Shown here piece after piece: positions 43,723-52,489 of a DNA stretch of 64,000 bases. Below the pieces are notes generated by a model that saw only the letters and a list, made by a program, of their open reading frames with translations, did not search any database and had not been told where the DNA came from. The stretch lies in the NCBI GenBank assembly GCA_030694975.1, contig JAUYTU010000035.1, forward strand, positions 186,001 through 250,000, written 5' to 3'. Source of the DNA: Erysipelotrichaceae bacterium (GTDB lineage Bacteria > Bacillota_I > Bacilli_A > Erysipelotrichales > Erysipelotrichaceae). How positions within the stretch are numbered: position 1 is the first letter of the stretch; each line of letters begins with the position of its first letter. A program made the position numbers and the translations under genes.

Positions 43723-44680
43723 AACGTTTACCTGCATCGTAAGGTTCACCGGCAGCTCTAGGAGCGGCGGATTTCTTCGATGTGAAAGTTAAGATAATAA
43801 TAGTTGCCAGATAAGGGATCATTTTAAACATATACGACGGAATTCCTAAAGCAAGCAAAATCGGAATGCCCGTATATGCGGCCGATATGGTTTTCATTAG
43901 TCCAAAGAAGAAGGCAGCAAACAGGATCCGACCCGGACGCCATTGACCGAAAATCAATACCGCCAAAGCCAAGAATCCGTATCCCCCAACCTGACCGTCA
44001 AATGCAGTCGTTACCGGTACCATCAGTACCAAACCGCCAAGCCCTGCAAGTGCACCGGAAATCAATACACCGATGTAACGCATTTTCTTAACATTGACAC
44101 CGGCAGCGTCCGCAGCTTGGGGATGCTCGCCACACGCCCGCAGACGTAATCCAAAACGGGTCTTATAAAGGACAAAGGTTGCAATAATCAAAATACCAAA
44201 TCCGACAAACGTTGTAATATAGGTGTTTTTAAAGAACAGATCCCCTAGAACCGGAATGTCAGAAAGAAACGGAACCAACGGAATCCGGTACGTATTGTTA
44301 AATGTTACTTGTTGAACGCCAATGAGCATGCGAGCCGTAAAAATCGCAAATGCCGGAGCAAATAAGTTCAAGGCCGTTCCGCTGATGACTTGATTGGCTT
44401 TCATATTAATTGAGGCATAGGCATGGAACAGTGACAAGAACATGCCCGTGACTGCGGCAACCAACATGGACAAAATCAATAATGACTGACCCGACATCGT
44501 GGATTGCATCTGATTCATAAAGTACAGACTGACAAATGCACCGATGACCATGATCCCTTCAAGTGCGATATTGACCACACCGCTGCGCTCAGAGTACATG
44601 CCGCCTATTGCAACAATAAGCAAAGGTATCGAATAAAACATGGTTTGCTGAACCAAGAAATAGAATGTATTTAATGTCAT
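43721..44680 (-). CDS. nupQ: Nucleoside ABC transporter permease, subunit 2
   Basis: 319 residues, 8-9 hydrophobic segments, BPD_transp_2 family (branched-chain/ribose type). Motifs: GGMYSERSGVVNIALEGIMV near residue 26, the central KTRFGLRLRACGEHPQAADAAGVNV coupling-helix region (partly quoted: GLRLRACGEHPQAA) and GYGFLALAVLIFGQWRPG. It overlaps the other permease gene by four bases. Nucleoside substrate is inferred from the BmpA-type binding protein in the same cluster. Confidence 0.88.
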   Translation of the reverse strand: MTLNTFYFLVQQTMFYSIPLLIVAIGGMYSERSGVVNIALEGIMVIGAFVSLYFMNQMQSTMSGQSLLILSMLVAAVTGMFLSLFHAYASINMKANQVISGTALNLFAPAFAIFTARMLIGVQQVTFNNTYRIPLVPFLSDIPVLGDLFFKNTYITTFVGFGILIIATFVLYKTRFGLRLRACGEHPQAADAAGVNVKKMRYIGVLISGALAGLGGLVLMVPVTTAFDGQVGGYGFLALAVLIFGQWRPGRILFAAFFFGLMKTISAAYTGIPILLALGIPSYMFKMIPYLATIIILTFTSKKSAAPRAAGEPYDAGKR

Positions 44681-45762
44681 TTGGTCCTACCTCCCATCTT
44701 TCTTGAAAGACTTTCAATGAATGATTTAAAGGCCAGAGATAAGGCACTGAAATAAATGATGATTGAAATCATCATGTCGATTACTTCCGGAACAAAACGC
44801 AAGCGCTGTATGTAAAATCCGCCCATGTTCATGTGACCGACAAACAGACCGGAGAAAATGATTCCGATCGGATTGGAAAGTCCAAGGAGTGCTACGGGAA
44901 TACCGTTAAAGCCTTCTGTAGCTAAAATATCAACGACTTCAATATGTTTACCGATATCGGACAAATAGAGCAACCCACCACCAAGACCAGCCAATGCACC
45001 GGCAATCATCATGGAAAGAATAATGCTTTTCTTCTCATTGATCCCGGCATAACGACTGGCTTCCCGGTTATAACCGACAGCTTTCAGTTCAAAGCCAAAG
45101 GTGGTTTTTTCTAAAATAATGTACATGACAACCGCTGTGACAATAGCAATGATGATACCGATATTTGCGGATGACAGAGGAAACAGTACATTCAGTCCTC
45201 CTCGAGGTAAATACGCATTGCGAGGAGACAGTGACTGATTTCTGGTCAAATCAAACACCGTACTAACAACTAAGAAGTTAACAAGATACATACCGATATA
45301 ATTTAACATAATCGAAGTAATGACCTCGTTGACGTTTCTAAAGGCCTTCAATACGCCGACGATGGCTCCCCATATCGCTCCAGCGAGCATCGCACCGATA
45401 AGTGCAACGACCCACAAATAGCCAACGGGAATAAATGTCCATTTGACTCCGATGTAAATTGCCGCAAATGCACCTAAAATAAACTGTCCGGAAGCACCAA
45501 TATTAAACAATCCGGTCTTAAAAGCGAATCCGACGGATAAACCGGTTAAGATGATTGGCATGGCATTATGCAGCATATTGCCGACCCCGCGTAAGCCGCC
45601 ATTGAATCCCCCGTTTAAGATAATAATGAATCCGCGAGTCGCTTGGGCAGGATTACTGATCAGTAAAATGATATAACCAATCAGCAAACCAAACAAAATT
45701 GCAAAGATGGAAGCAAATGCATTTTTGAAAGATCGATTATTTAGTAATTTCTTTACGTTCAT
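44677..45762 (-). CDS. nupP: Nucleoside ABC transporter permease, subunit 1
   Basis: 361 residues, about nine hydrophobic helices. It has AMPIILTGLSVGFAFKTGLFNIGASGQF, a typical first-permease signature (partly quoted: GLSVGFAFKTGLFNIG), and TFGFELKAVGYNREASRYAGI as the coupling segment. It overlaps the ATPase gene by 26 bases, and the downstream permease gene by four. Confidence 0.88.
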   Translation of the reverse strand: MNVKKLLNNRSFKNAFASIFAILFGLLIGYIILLISNPAQATRGFIIILNGGFNGGLRGVGNMLHNAMPIILTGLSVGFAFKTGLFNIGASGQFILGAFAAIYIGVKWTFIPVGYLWVVALIGAMLAGAIWGAIVGVLKAFRNVNEVITSIMLNYIGMYLVNFLVVSTVFDLTRNQSLSPRNAYLPRGGLNVLFPLSSANIGIIIAIVTAVVMYIILEKTTFGFELKAVGYNREASRYAGINEKKSIILSMMIAGALAGLGGGLLYLSDIGKHIEVVDILATEGFNGIPVALLGLSNPIGIIFSGLFVGHMNMGGFYIQRLRFVPEVIDMMISIIIYFSALSLAFKSFIESLSRKMGGRTK

Positions 45763-47284
45763 AGCCTGCTCCCCTCTTAGATCCTGACATATACAAACCT
45801 AACTCTTGCTGAGTGACTTCACTTGGATTCACTGCTCCAACAATCTCACCTTCATACATAACGATAATTCGATCGCTGATTCCCAAGACTTCGCTCAACT
45901 CAAGCGATACAAGCAAAACAGCCCTTCCCATGTCTCTTTGTTTGATTAACTGTGTGTGAATGTATTCAATCGCCCCGACATCCAGTCCGCGAGTCGGCTG
46001 AACCGCAATGATTACATCCGGATCCTTTTCGAATTCACGAGCGACGATCGCTTTTTGCTGATTACCGCCGGACATACTGCGTGCGAGGGTAATCGGACCT
46101 TCACCGCTTCGGATATCAAATTGTTCGATCATGGCTTTCGCATTTTTTAATCGAGACTTAAAATTAATAAAACCTTTGTTTTGAAATTTATTCAGAAAGT
46201 AGGTTTGTAAAACAAGATTTTCACTCAATGTGTAATCTAAAACCAAGCCGTGTTTGTGTCGGTCTTCCGGTATATGGGAAATACCATGACTGTTTCTGTA
46301 TCGGATCGATTTGTGTGTTATATCTTCGCCTTTATAATAAATGTCGCCGCCATCCACGGGTAAAAGTCCGGTCAATGCATAAATCAGCTCGGTTTGTCCA
46401 TTGCCTTCAATACCGGCAACACACAGGATTTCTCCTTTACGCAAATCAAAGGATACATTGTTAACTGCAGATTTGCCGTGAACTTTAGAATTGATCGATA
46501 AGTTTCGTATCGTCAATACATTTTCACCGATTTTTGCTTTCCCTTTCTCAATTTCAAAAATGACTTTACGACCGACCATCATTTCAGACATTTCTTCTTT
46601 TGAGGTATTAGCAACATCCACGGTACCGATGTACTTGCCCTTTCGCAAAACAGAAACCCGATCTGCCACTGCTTTGATTTCGTTAAGTTTATGTGTAATA
46701 AAAATAATTGACTTACCTTCTTCAATCAGACGTCTCATGATTTTCATCAATTCATCGATTTCCTGAGGAGTTAATACGGCTGTCGGTTCATCGAAAATCA
46801 AAATGTCATTATCACGATACAACATTTTTAAAATCTCAACCCGCTGTTGCATGCCTACGGAAATATCCTCAATGATGGAGTCCGGCTCAATCCGAAGATT
46901 GTACTGCTTGCTTAGATTTACAATTTTAGCACGCGCATCTTCCATTCTCAATATTCCGCCTTTAACTGTCTCAACACCTAAAACGATGTTTTCTAAAACC
47001 GAAAAATTATGAACAAGTTTAAAATGTTGATGAACCATTCCAATACCGAGTTCGTTGGCATCGTTTGGATTGTGGATCTTAACTTCTTTGCCCTTAACTT
47101 TAATTGTCCCTTTTTCGGGGATGTAAAGACCAAATAAAACACTCATCAGTGTCGATTTTCCTGCCCCGTTTTCACCAAGCAGAGCATGAATTTCCCCTTT
47201 TTGCACTTGCAAAGTAATATCATCATTGGCAATGATACCGGGAAACTCCTTAGTGATGTTTAGCATCTCAATTACATATTCCAT
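45737..47284 (-). CDS. nupO: Nucleoside ABC transporter ATP-binding protein (two ABC domains)
   Basis: 515 residues with two fused ATPase domains. The first has GENGAGKST, signature ISVGMQQRVEIL and Walker B ILIFDEPTAVLT; the second has a degenerate Walker A (GIEGNGQTE) and signature MSGGNQQKAIVAREFE. This double-ABC form is typical of sugar/nucleoside importers. The gene is 131 bp behind bmpA and separated from it by a terminator, so its level is probably set by read-through. Confidence 0.93.
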   Translation of the reverse strand: MEYVIEMLNITKEFPGIIANDDITLQVQKGEIHALLGENGAGKSTLMSVLFGLYIPEKGTIKVKGKEVKIHNPNDANELGIGMVHQHFKLVHNFSVLENIVLGVETVKGGILRMEDARAKIVNLSKQYNLRIEPDSIIEDISVGMQQRVEILKMLYRDNDILIFDEPTAVLTPQEIDELMKIMRRLIEEGKSIIFITHKLNEIKAVADRVSVLRKGKYIGTVDVANTSKEEMSEMMVGRKVIFEIEKGKAKIGENVLTIRNLSINSKVHGKSAVNNVSFDLRKGEILCVAGIEGNGQTELIYALTGLLPVDGGDIYYKGEDITHKSIRYRNSHGISHIPEDRHKHGLVLDYTLSENLVLQTYFLNKFQNKGFINFKSRLKNAKAMIEQFDIRSGEGPITLARSMSGGNQQKAIVAREFEKDPDVIIAVQPTRGLDVGAIEYIHTQLIKQRDMGRAVLLVSLELSEVLGISDRIIVMYEGEIVGAVNPSEVTQQELGLYMSGSKRGAGYERKEITK

Positions 47285-47384
47285 GTTCTCACTCCTGTAC
47301 TGCCTAGATTATACACGAATTTACCATTCTTGAAAACGTTTGCTCATTACAAAGCGGACAAATTAAACGATTTGTCAATCGCAA

Positions 47385-47409
47385 TAAAAAAGACCGCCGA
47401 AGCGGTCTT
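47385..47409 (-). terminator. Intercistronic terminator between bmpA and nupO
   Basis: Perfect 8-bp stem AAGACCGC/GCGGTCTT closed by a TTCG tetraloop (minus strand) and followed by seven T. It lies between the binding-protein gene and the ATPase gene of one transporter. Confidence 0.85.
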
Positions 47410-47415
47410 GTTCAA

Positions 47416-48495
47416 CTAACCGATAACTTCAACTGTTACGTTGGTTACCGGTAATTCAGATGCGGATGTGACGTCCGTATCTTTCTTAATGTTTGTGCGG
47501 ATGTTATCCGTGTTAGCGACCAATTTTGCAAAGATTGCATCATAAGCTGCTTTATTAAATGTTGTAAAACGTGAGAAATCTTCAGGTAAGCTAACGCCGT
47601 CAACTTCAACACCCAAGGATACTGATTCGCCACCCTTGAAACTGTCTGCGTAATAATCGGTCAAAGCATCATAAACGGAGATGCCTAAGCCTTTTAATGC
47701 GGAAGTGATTACGGTTGTCGATTGATCTTTTTGATCGATATCAACGCCGATAACCTTACCATTGTTTGCTTCAGCAGCAGCCATAACCGAGTTACCAGCA
47801 CCGCCTGCAGCTGCGAAGATCACTTGAACGCCGCCTTGGAACCAAGTAGCAGCTTCGGTTTGATAGTCCGGTGAAGGACCGAAACCGCCCAAGTATTTGT
47901 ATTTCAAGGTAACATTGACGCCCATTTCAGCGGCAGCAAAGTTAACCCCTTGAACAAATCCGTATCCGAAACGGACAACAGCAGGAACAGCCATACCACC
48001 CATAAAGCCAAGACTTGTAAATCCTTCTTTAACAGCAGCATAACCAGCTAAGAAACCAACTTGTTCTTCAGCATAGAAAATTGAGAATACATTGTCTTCA
48101 ATTCTGAACTCTGTATACGTACCATCTTGCGGGAATCCGTCAAGCAAAATGAATTTTACTTCCGGATATAAGTCTTGAGCCTGGAAAATTGCCGGTTCAA
48201 ACAAGAAACCCGGGGTAACGATTACTTTTGCGCCGTTTTCAACAGCCAAGTCGATGGCTGCTACGTATGCATCCGTACTTTTTTCAGTCGGTTGGTAATA
48301 TTTGTAAGCGATGTCTTTTTCTTCGGCATATTGCTTCAAACCTTCCCAAGCACCTTGGTTAAAGGATTTGTCATCAATGGTTCCGATATCAGTAATCAAG
48401 GCTAACTCGAAAGTGTCCTCTTCAACTTCTGCCGGTGTGCATGCTGCCAACCCTAACGCAAGGAGAACAACAAGTAAAACTAATAATTTTTTCAT
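47416..48495 (-). CDS. BMP-family nucleoside-binding lipoprotein
   Basis: 359 residues. Lipoprotein signal peptide with lipobox LAAC (Cys19). The mature domain has ALITDIGTIDDKSFNQGAWEGL, typical of the basic membrane protein/PnrA family, and EEQVGFLAGYAA, FMGGMAVPAVVRFGYGF and NGKVIGVDIDQKDQ. It captures nucleosides outside the membrane for the NupOPQ-type permease downstream. It has a strong promoter and is followed by a terminator, which would favour an excess of binding protein over the membrane parts. Confidence 0.92.
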   Translation of the reverse strand: MKKLLVLLVVLLALGLAACTPAEVEEDTFELALITDIGTIDDKSFNQGAWEGLKQYAEEKDIAYKYYQPTEKSTDAYVAAIDLAVENGAKVIVTPGFLFEPAIFQAQDLYPEVKFILLDGFPQDGTYTEFRIEDNVFSIFYAEEQVGFLAGYAAVKEGFTSLGFMGGMAVPAVVRFGYGFVQGVNFAAAEMGVNVTLKYKYLGGFGPSPDYQTEAATWFQGGVQVIFAAAGGAGNSVMAAAEANNGKVIGVDIDQKDQSTTVITSALKGLGISVYDALTDYYADSFKGGESVSLGVEVDGVSLPEDFSRFTTFNKAAYDAIFAKLVANTDNIRTNIKKDTDVTSASELPVTNVTVEVIG

Positions 48496-48530
48496 ATTTC
48501 CTCCATTATCGCAGTTATCCTGCTCTTTCT

Positions 48531-48559
48531 ATTGTATAGCCTATCATTTTTAAAGTCAA
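48531..48559 (-). promoter_or_regulatory. Promoter of the nucleoside transporter operon
   Basis: TTGACT (48559-48554) and TACAAT (48536-48531) with a 17-bp spacer, about 35 bp before the bmpA start codon, which has GGAGG upstream. Confidence 0.85.
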
Positions 48560-48625
48560 TCAAAGACAAAAACGAATAACAAAGAATGAATATAAAAACT
48601 TCATAAAAGAAATGTAACAAAATGT

Positions 48626-48654
48626 GTGACTTTCAGTTCAAAGTGTGTTACAAT
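48626..48654 (+). promoter_or_regulatory. Promoter of the DEAD-box helicase gene
   Basis: GTGACT (48626-48631) and TACAAT (48649-48654) with a 17-bp spacer. The predicted start near 48661 gives a structured leader of about 56 bases. Confidence 0.6.
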
Positions 48655-48679
48655 TCCACGGTGTTTGAATAAAACTACC

Positions 48680-48710
48680 AAGCGACCCAAAAGGTCGCTT
48701 TGAAAGCGAG
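48680..48710 (+). promoter_or_regulatory. Leader with two mutually exclusive hairpins before the DEAD-box helicase
   Basis: Hairpin A: AAGCGACC/GGTCGCTT (48680-48700, five-base loop). Hairpin B: TCGCT/AGCGA within 48695-48709. They share 48695-48700, so only one can form. The presumed ribosome site GAAAGCGAG (48702-48710) is free in A and masked in B. Neither is followed by a T run. Confidence 0.5.
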
Positions 48711-48716
48711 ATATCA

Positions 48717-50288
48717 ATGAAATTTACCGAATTTAACCTTCCCCAAAACCTGTTAAGAGCAATTGAAAGTTGCAACTACACGGACGCAACTGCGATACAA
48801 GAACAAACGATTCCTGCCTTGATGAATGGTCAGGACATTATCGGACAAAGTCAAACCGGCACCGGCAAAACGGCAGCCTTTGCACTACCGATTTTAGCAC
48901 AATGTGTCCCTACCGATCATAAACGCCCACAAGCACTGATCCTCTCACCGACCCGTGAGCTGGCACTGCAAATCGTTGAACACTTCAGACAGTTTACCAA
49001 GTTCTCCGATGGAATCCGTACCGTAGCCATCTATGGCGGTCAACCGATTGACGTACAAATCCGTGAATTAAAAAAAGGCGGAGACATCATTGTTGGAACC
49101 CCTGGCCGTATTCAGGATCATATTCGTCGCAAGACCTTACGATTTGAAAATCTAAGTTATCTGGTACTGGATGAAGCCGATGAAATGCTGCAAATGGGAT
49201 TCAAGGAAGAAATCGAAGAAATTCTTAAATCAATTCCTGAAGCACGTACAACCGCATTATTCTCAGCCACGATGCCAAAAGCCATTTTGGATATAACTGA
49301 AAACTATATGAAGAATCCTCAGCATATTTCTATTTCACCAAAAATGAAAACGCTGGATGCCATTGAACAAATGGTGTATGAAGTTCCTCAACCGTATAAA
49401 GTTGATTTACTTCTTCAGTTAATTGCTTTATATCAACCTTCACAAGCCATGATCTTCTGTAATACAAAGAAAATGGTTGATGATTTGGCAGAAACGCTAC
49501 AGAAGAATCATCTGGACGCAGCCGCGATTCATGGCGATATGAAGCAGGAAATGCGTACAGTTGTTATGAATAAGTTTAAGAAGCAAACCATTCGTTTCTT
49601 GATTGCTACCGATGTCGCAGCCCGCGGTATCGATGTCGATTCGATGGAAATGGTCATCAATTATGACTTACCGCAAGATGACGAATACTATATTCACCGT
49701 ATCGGTCGTACCGGACGGGCTGGTTCTAAAGGTCAAGCGATTACGATTGTATCCAACAATCAGCGCCGCGCCTGGGACAACCTGGTTCGCTTTAACAAAC
49801 TGACCGCAAAAGTGATGGAATTACCGACGCAGGAAGAATTGGATCATATCCAACTCAACCAAATTAAAAAAGTTCTTGAACAACAATCGGACAAAATGAT
49901 TCCGGATACAATTGAGCAGATCTTTAAAATGATTACTGAGAGCGGAATGGACAAAGATCATTTACTGAAAGTACTTTTGATGCAACAAGTTTCAAAAAAC
50001 AGTTTCTCAGAAATCAAAACCATCAAAAAACCGACTTCTCGTCAGTATCGCAGTTATTCACTGAACATCGGCGAACGCCAAGGAGTCAGTGCAGCCAAGA
50101 TCCTTCGTAATACCGAAATGTATTGCGGAATCGACCCGGGATTGGTTGGAAAAATCAAAGTAAGCCGCAATTCGACGTTAGTAGAAGTTGCATCTCACAT
50201 TGATCCGAAAGTGATTCAACGTTTAAAGAAAATGGGCGGCAATCAAAAAGTCGTCATCGAAACTCTCGAAGCCAGAGACAGAAGATAA
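48717..50288 (+). CDS. cshA: DEAD-box RNA helicase, CshA/DeaD type
   Basis: 523 residues. Core motifs: SQTGTGKTAAF, PTRELALQIV, TPGRIQDHI, DEADEML, SATMPK, ATDVAARGIDVD and HRIGRTGRAG. The last 80 residues (SLNIGERQGVSAAKILR onward, ending near ARDRR) resemble the DbpA/CsdA-type RNA-binding fold. In Bacilli CshA works with the RNA degradosome (RNase Y, RNase J), both of which are encoded later in this window. It is one of two DEAD-box genes here. Confidence 0.93.
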   Translation: MKFTEFNLPQNLLRAIESCNYTDATAIQEQTIPALMNGQDIIGQSQTGTGKTAAFALPILAQCVPTDHKRPQALILSPTRELALQIVEHFRQFTKFSDGIRTVAIYGGQPIDVQIRELKKGGDIIVGTPGRIQDHIRRKTLRFENLSYLVLDEADEMLQMGFKEEIEEILKSIPEARTTALFSATMPKAILDITENYMKNPQHISISPKMKTLDAIEQMVYEVPQPYKVDLLLQLIALYQPSQAMIFCNTKKMVDDLAETLQKNHLDAAAIHGDMKQEMRTVVMNKFKKQTIRFLIATDVAARGIDVDSMEMVINYDLPQDDEYYIHRIGRTGRAGSKGQAITIVSNNQRRAWDNLVRFNKLTAKVMELPTQEELDHIQLNQIKKVLEQQSDKMIPDTIEQIFKMITESGMDKDHLLKVLLMQQVSKNSFSEIKTIKKPTSRQYRSYSLNIGERQGVSAAKILRNTEMYCGIDPGLVGKIKVSRNSTLVEVASHIDPKVIQRLKKMGGNQKVVIETLEARDRR

Positions 50289-50291
50289 AGC

Positions 50292-50320
50292 AAAGACCGA
50301 CAGCAATTGTCGGTCTTTTT
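50292..50320 (+). terminator. Terminator of the DEAD-box helicase gene
   Basis: Perfect 11-bp stem AAAGACCGACA/TGTCGGTCTTT with a five-base loop and T run; it abuts the ftsK stop codon on the other strand. Confidence 0.9.
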
Positions 50321-52477
50321 TTAGTCATCTTTTTTAACATATACATCTCGAGGTCGGCTACCTTGTGAAGGTCCGATAACCCCTTGCTCTTCTAAAGCAT
50401 CAATCATACGTGCTGCTCGATTATATCCCAAAGCAAATCTGCGTTGCAACGAAGAAGTTGATGCTTTCTGAGTTGAAATTACATATTCCTTCACTTCCTC
50501 AAACAGCGGATCATCGTGGGCATTAACAAAACCTTCATTTTTATCCAAACCTTCCAAACGGATAAAAGCATCATCATAACGCGGTTTCCCTTGTGCACTG
50601 GCCGCTTCAGCCACTCTTTTAACTTCATCATCCGACACAAAGACACCTTGAATGCGAATGGAAGCCGGTTCGCCAATCGGTATGTATAACATATCGCCAT
50701 ACCCCAACAAACGTTCTGCACCGATATGATCGAGAATCGTGCGAGAGTCAACACCGCTGGAAACCGCAAATGCGATACGCGATGGAATATTGGATTTAAT
50801 GATTCCGGTAATGACATCCACGGAAGGACGCTGGGTTGCGACAATCAGATGGATCCCGGCAGCCCGGGCAAGTTGGGTAATTCGTTGAATACTGGCTTCA
50901 ACATCTTTGCCAGCCACGATCATCAGGTCTGCTAATTCATCGATGATAACAACGACCCAAGGCATGACTGCCAAGTGTTCACTGGGTTTAGCGAGAACCA
51001 TCTCATTATATGCCGTTATATTGCGTACACCGACTTTGGAAAAGACTTCATAACGGTTTTCCATCATCATGACGATAACCTTTAGTGAACGTGATGCCTC
51101 TGCAGCATCCGAAATAACCGGTCCGATCAAATGCGGAATTTGAGTAAAATTAGTAAATTCCACTTTTTTAGGATCAATAAGCAATAATTTGACTTCATCG
51201 GGTGTTGTTCTCATCAGTAAGGTTGTAATGATCGAGTTGATACAGACACTCTTACCACTGCCGGTAGCACCAGCCACTAGTAAATGCGGCATTTTATCCA
51301 GTTCACCATACACCGGACGTCCCATTAAGTCCTTACCCAGAATAAACAACAATTTTTTATTGACTTTATCCGAAGGAATCGTGTTTAACAGTTCAACCAA
51401 ACGAACGGGTGTCATCTCAACATTCGGAACCTCAACACCAACGGCGTTTCTGCCGGGAATCGGTGCTTCGATGCGAATATCTTTTGCCTGTAATTCCATT
51501 TTGATATTATCCTGAATCGCAGCAATTTTACTGATTTTAACATTGGACTCCGGACGGACTTCAAATTTTGTTACAGCCGGTCCGATATGAGTACCGACCA
51601 ATGTCGCATTAATTCCAAACTGGCCTAAAATTTCAATCAGACGCTTTCCCTTTATGACACTTGCGGTCGTATTGGCACTTGAACCCTTTTTAATAGTTAC
51701 TTCGTCCAACAGAGACATTTTCGGTAACGAATAATTGGTAATTCCCACAACCGTGGCTGCCGAACTCGTCTTGACTTCTTCAATCACTTTATGTTCTGCT
51801 TTACTGATTGTTTTAGGCGGTGCAACAACCTCATCACTATTTATGAAAATCGTTTTCTTCGGCTTTTGATCAGCAACCGCATCACTCATGGTTCGAGTCG
51901 AAGGCATTGGCATTTCCTCAGGTTTGCTCACCGGGATTTTCACGCCGATTTTGTTTTTTATTGAAACTAAAACAGCGGGTTCAATTAGTAAATACGCACT
52001 GATCAGCGATAATGTGATCATGACGACCAACGTTCCGCTGCGCGATACCATCGACGAAATCAAACCAAATAAAAACGCGCCAATTAAACCGCCATTGGCA
52101 GCAACTTCCATATTGAATACTTCAGCAAGCATTTTCAAAAACTCCGTGAACACGACAAAACCGTTAATGGTCACATCCGTCGGAATGGCCAAATACAGTA
52201 AAACCGTGAGCAATCCCAAGGTCATACCAATCAGCGACTTTAAACTGAACCACGGCAGTTTTCTTTTAAATATTAAATACACAGATACCAAAACAACAAG
52301 TACGTATACGATGAAAGGATACTGACCGAAAAAGACAATGACAAGACCGTTGATGATACGACCGACAATCCCAAGCTGATTCCACGCAATGATTACAAGC
52401 ATGATTAAAATCATCGCATAAATGACAATCAGCACTTCATTTCTGATTTTAGCCGTAGACTTTTTTCTTCTGGCCAT
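50321..52477 (-). CDS. ftsK: DNA translocase FtsK/SpoIIIE
   Basis: 718 residues. Four or so membrane helices at residues 12-170, a linker, alpha/beta motor with Walker A GATGSGKSV and Walker B VVIIDELADLM, and a C-terminal winged-helix gamma domain (VISTQKASTSSLQRRFALGYNRAARM, partly quoted: SSLQRRFALGYNRA). It pumps chromosome DNA through the closing septum. The spacing to rnjB (12 bp) suggests co-transcription from the rnjB promoter. Confidence 0.95.
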   Translation of the reverse strand: MARRKKSTAKIRNEVLIVIYAMILIMLVIIAWNQLGIVGRIINGLVIVFFGQYPFIVYVLVVLVSVYLIFKRKLPWFSLKSLIGMTLGLLTVLLYLAIPTDVTINGFVVFTEFLKMLAEVFNMEVAANGGLIGAFLFGLISSMVSRSGTLVVMITLSLISAYLLIEPAVLVSIKNKIGVKIPVSKPEEMPMPSTRTMSDAVADQKPKKTIFINSDEVVAPPKTISKAEHKVIEEVKTSSAATVVGITNYSLPKMSLLDEVTIKKGSSANTTASVIKGKRLIEILGQFGINATLVGTHIGPAVTKFEVRPESNVKISKIAAIQDNIKMELQAKDIRIEAPIPGRNAVGVEVPNVEMTPVRLVELLNTIPSDKVNKKLLFILGKDLMGRPVYGELDKMPHLLVAGATGSGKSVCINSIITTLLMRTTPDEVKLLLIDPKKVEFTNFTQIPHLIGPVISDAAEASRSLKVIVMMMENRYEVFSKVGVRNITAYNEMVLAKPSEHLAVMPWVVVIIDELADLMIVAGKDVEASIQRITQLARAAGIHLIVATQRPSVDVITGIIKSNIPSRIAFAVSSGVDSRTILDHIGAERLLGYGDMLYIPIGEPASIRIQGVFVSDDEVKRVAEAASAQGKPRYDDAFIRLEGLDKNEGFVNAHDDPLFEEVKEYVISTQKASTSSLQRRFALGYNRAARMIDALEEQGVIGPSQGSRPRDVYVKKDD

Positions 52478-52489
52478 GCGTTCCCCCCA

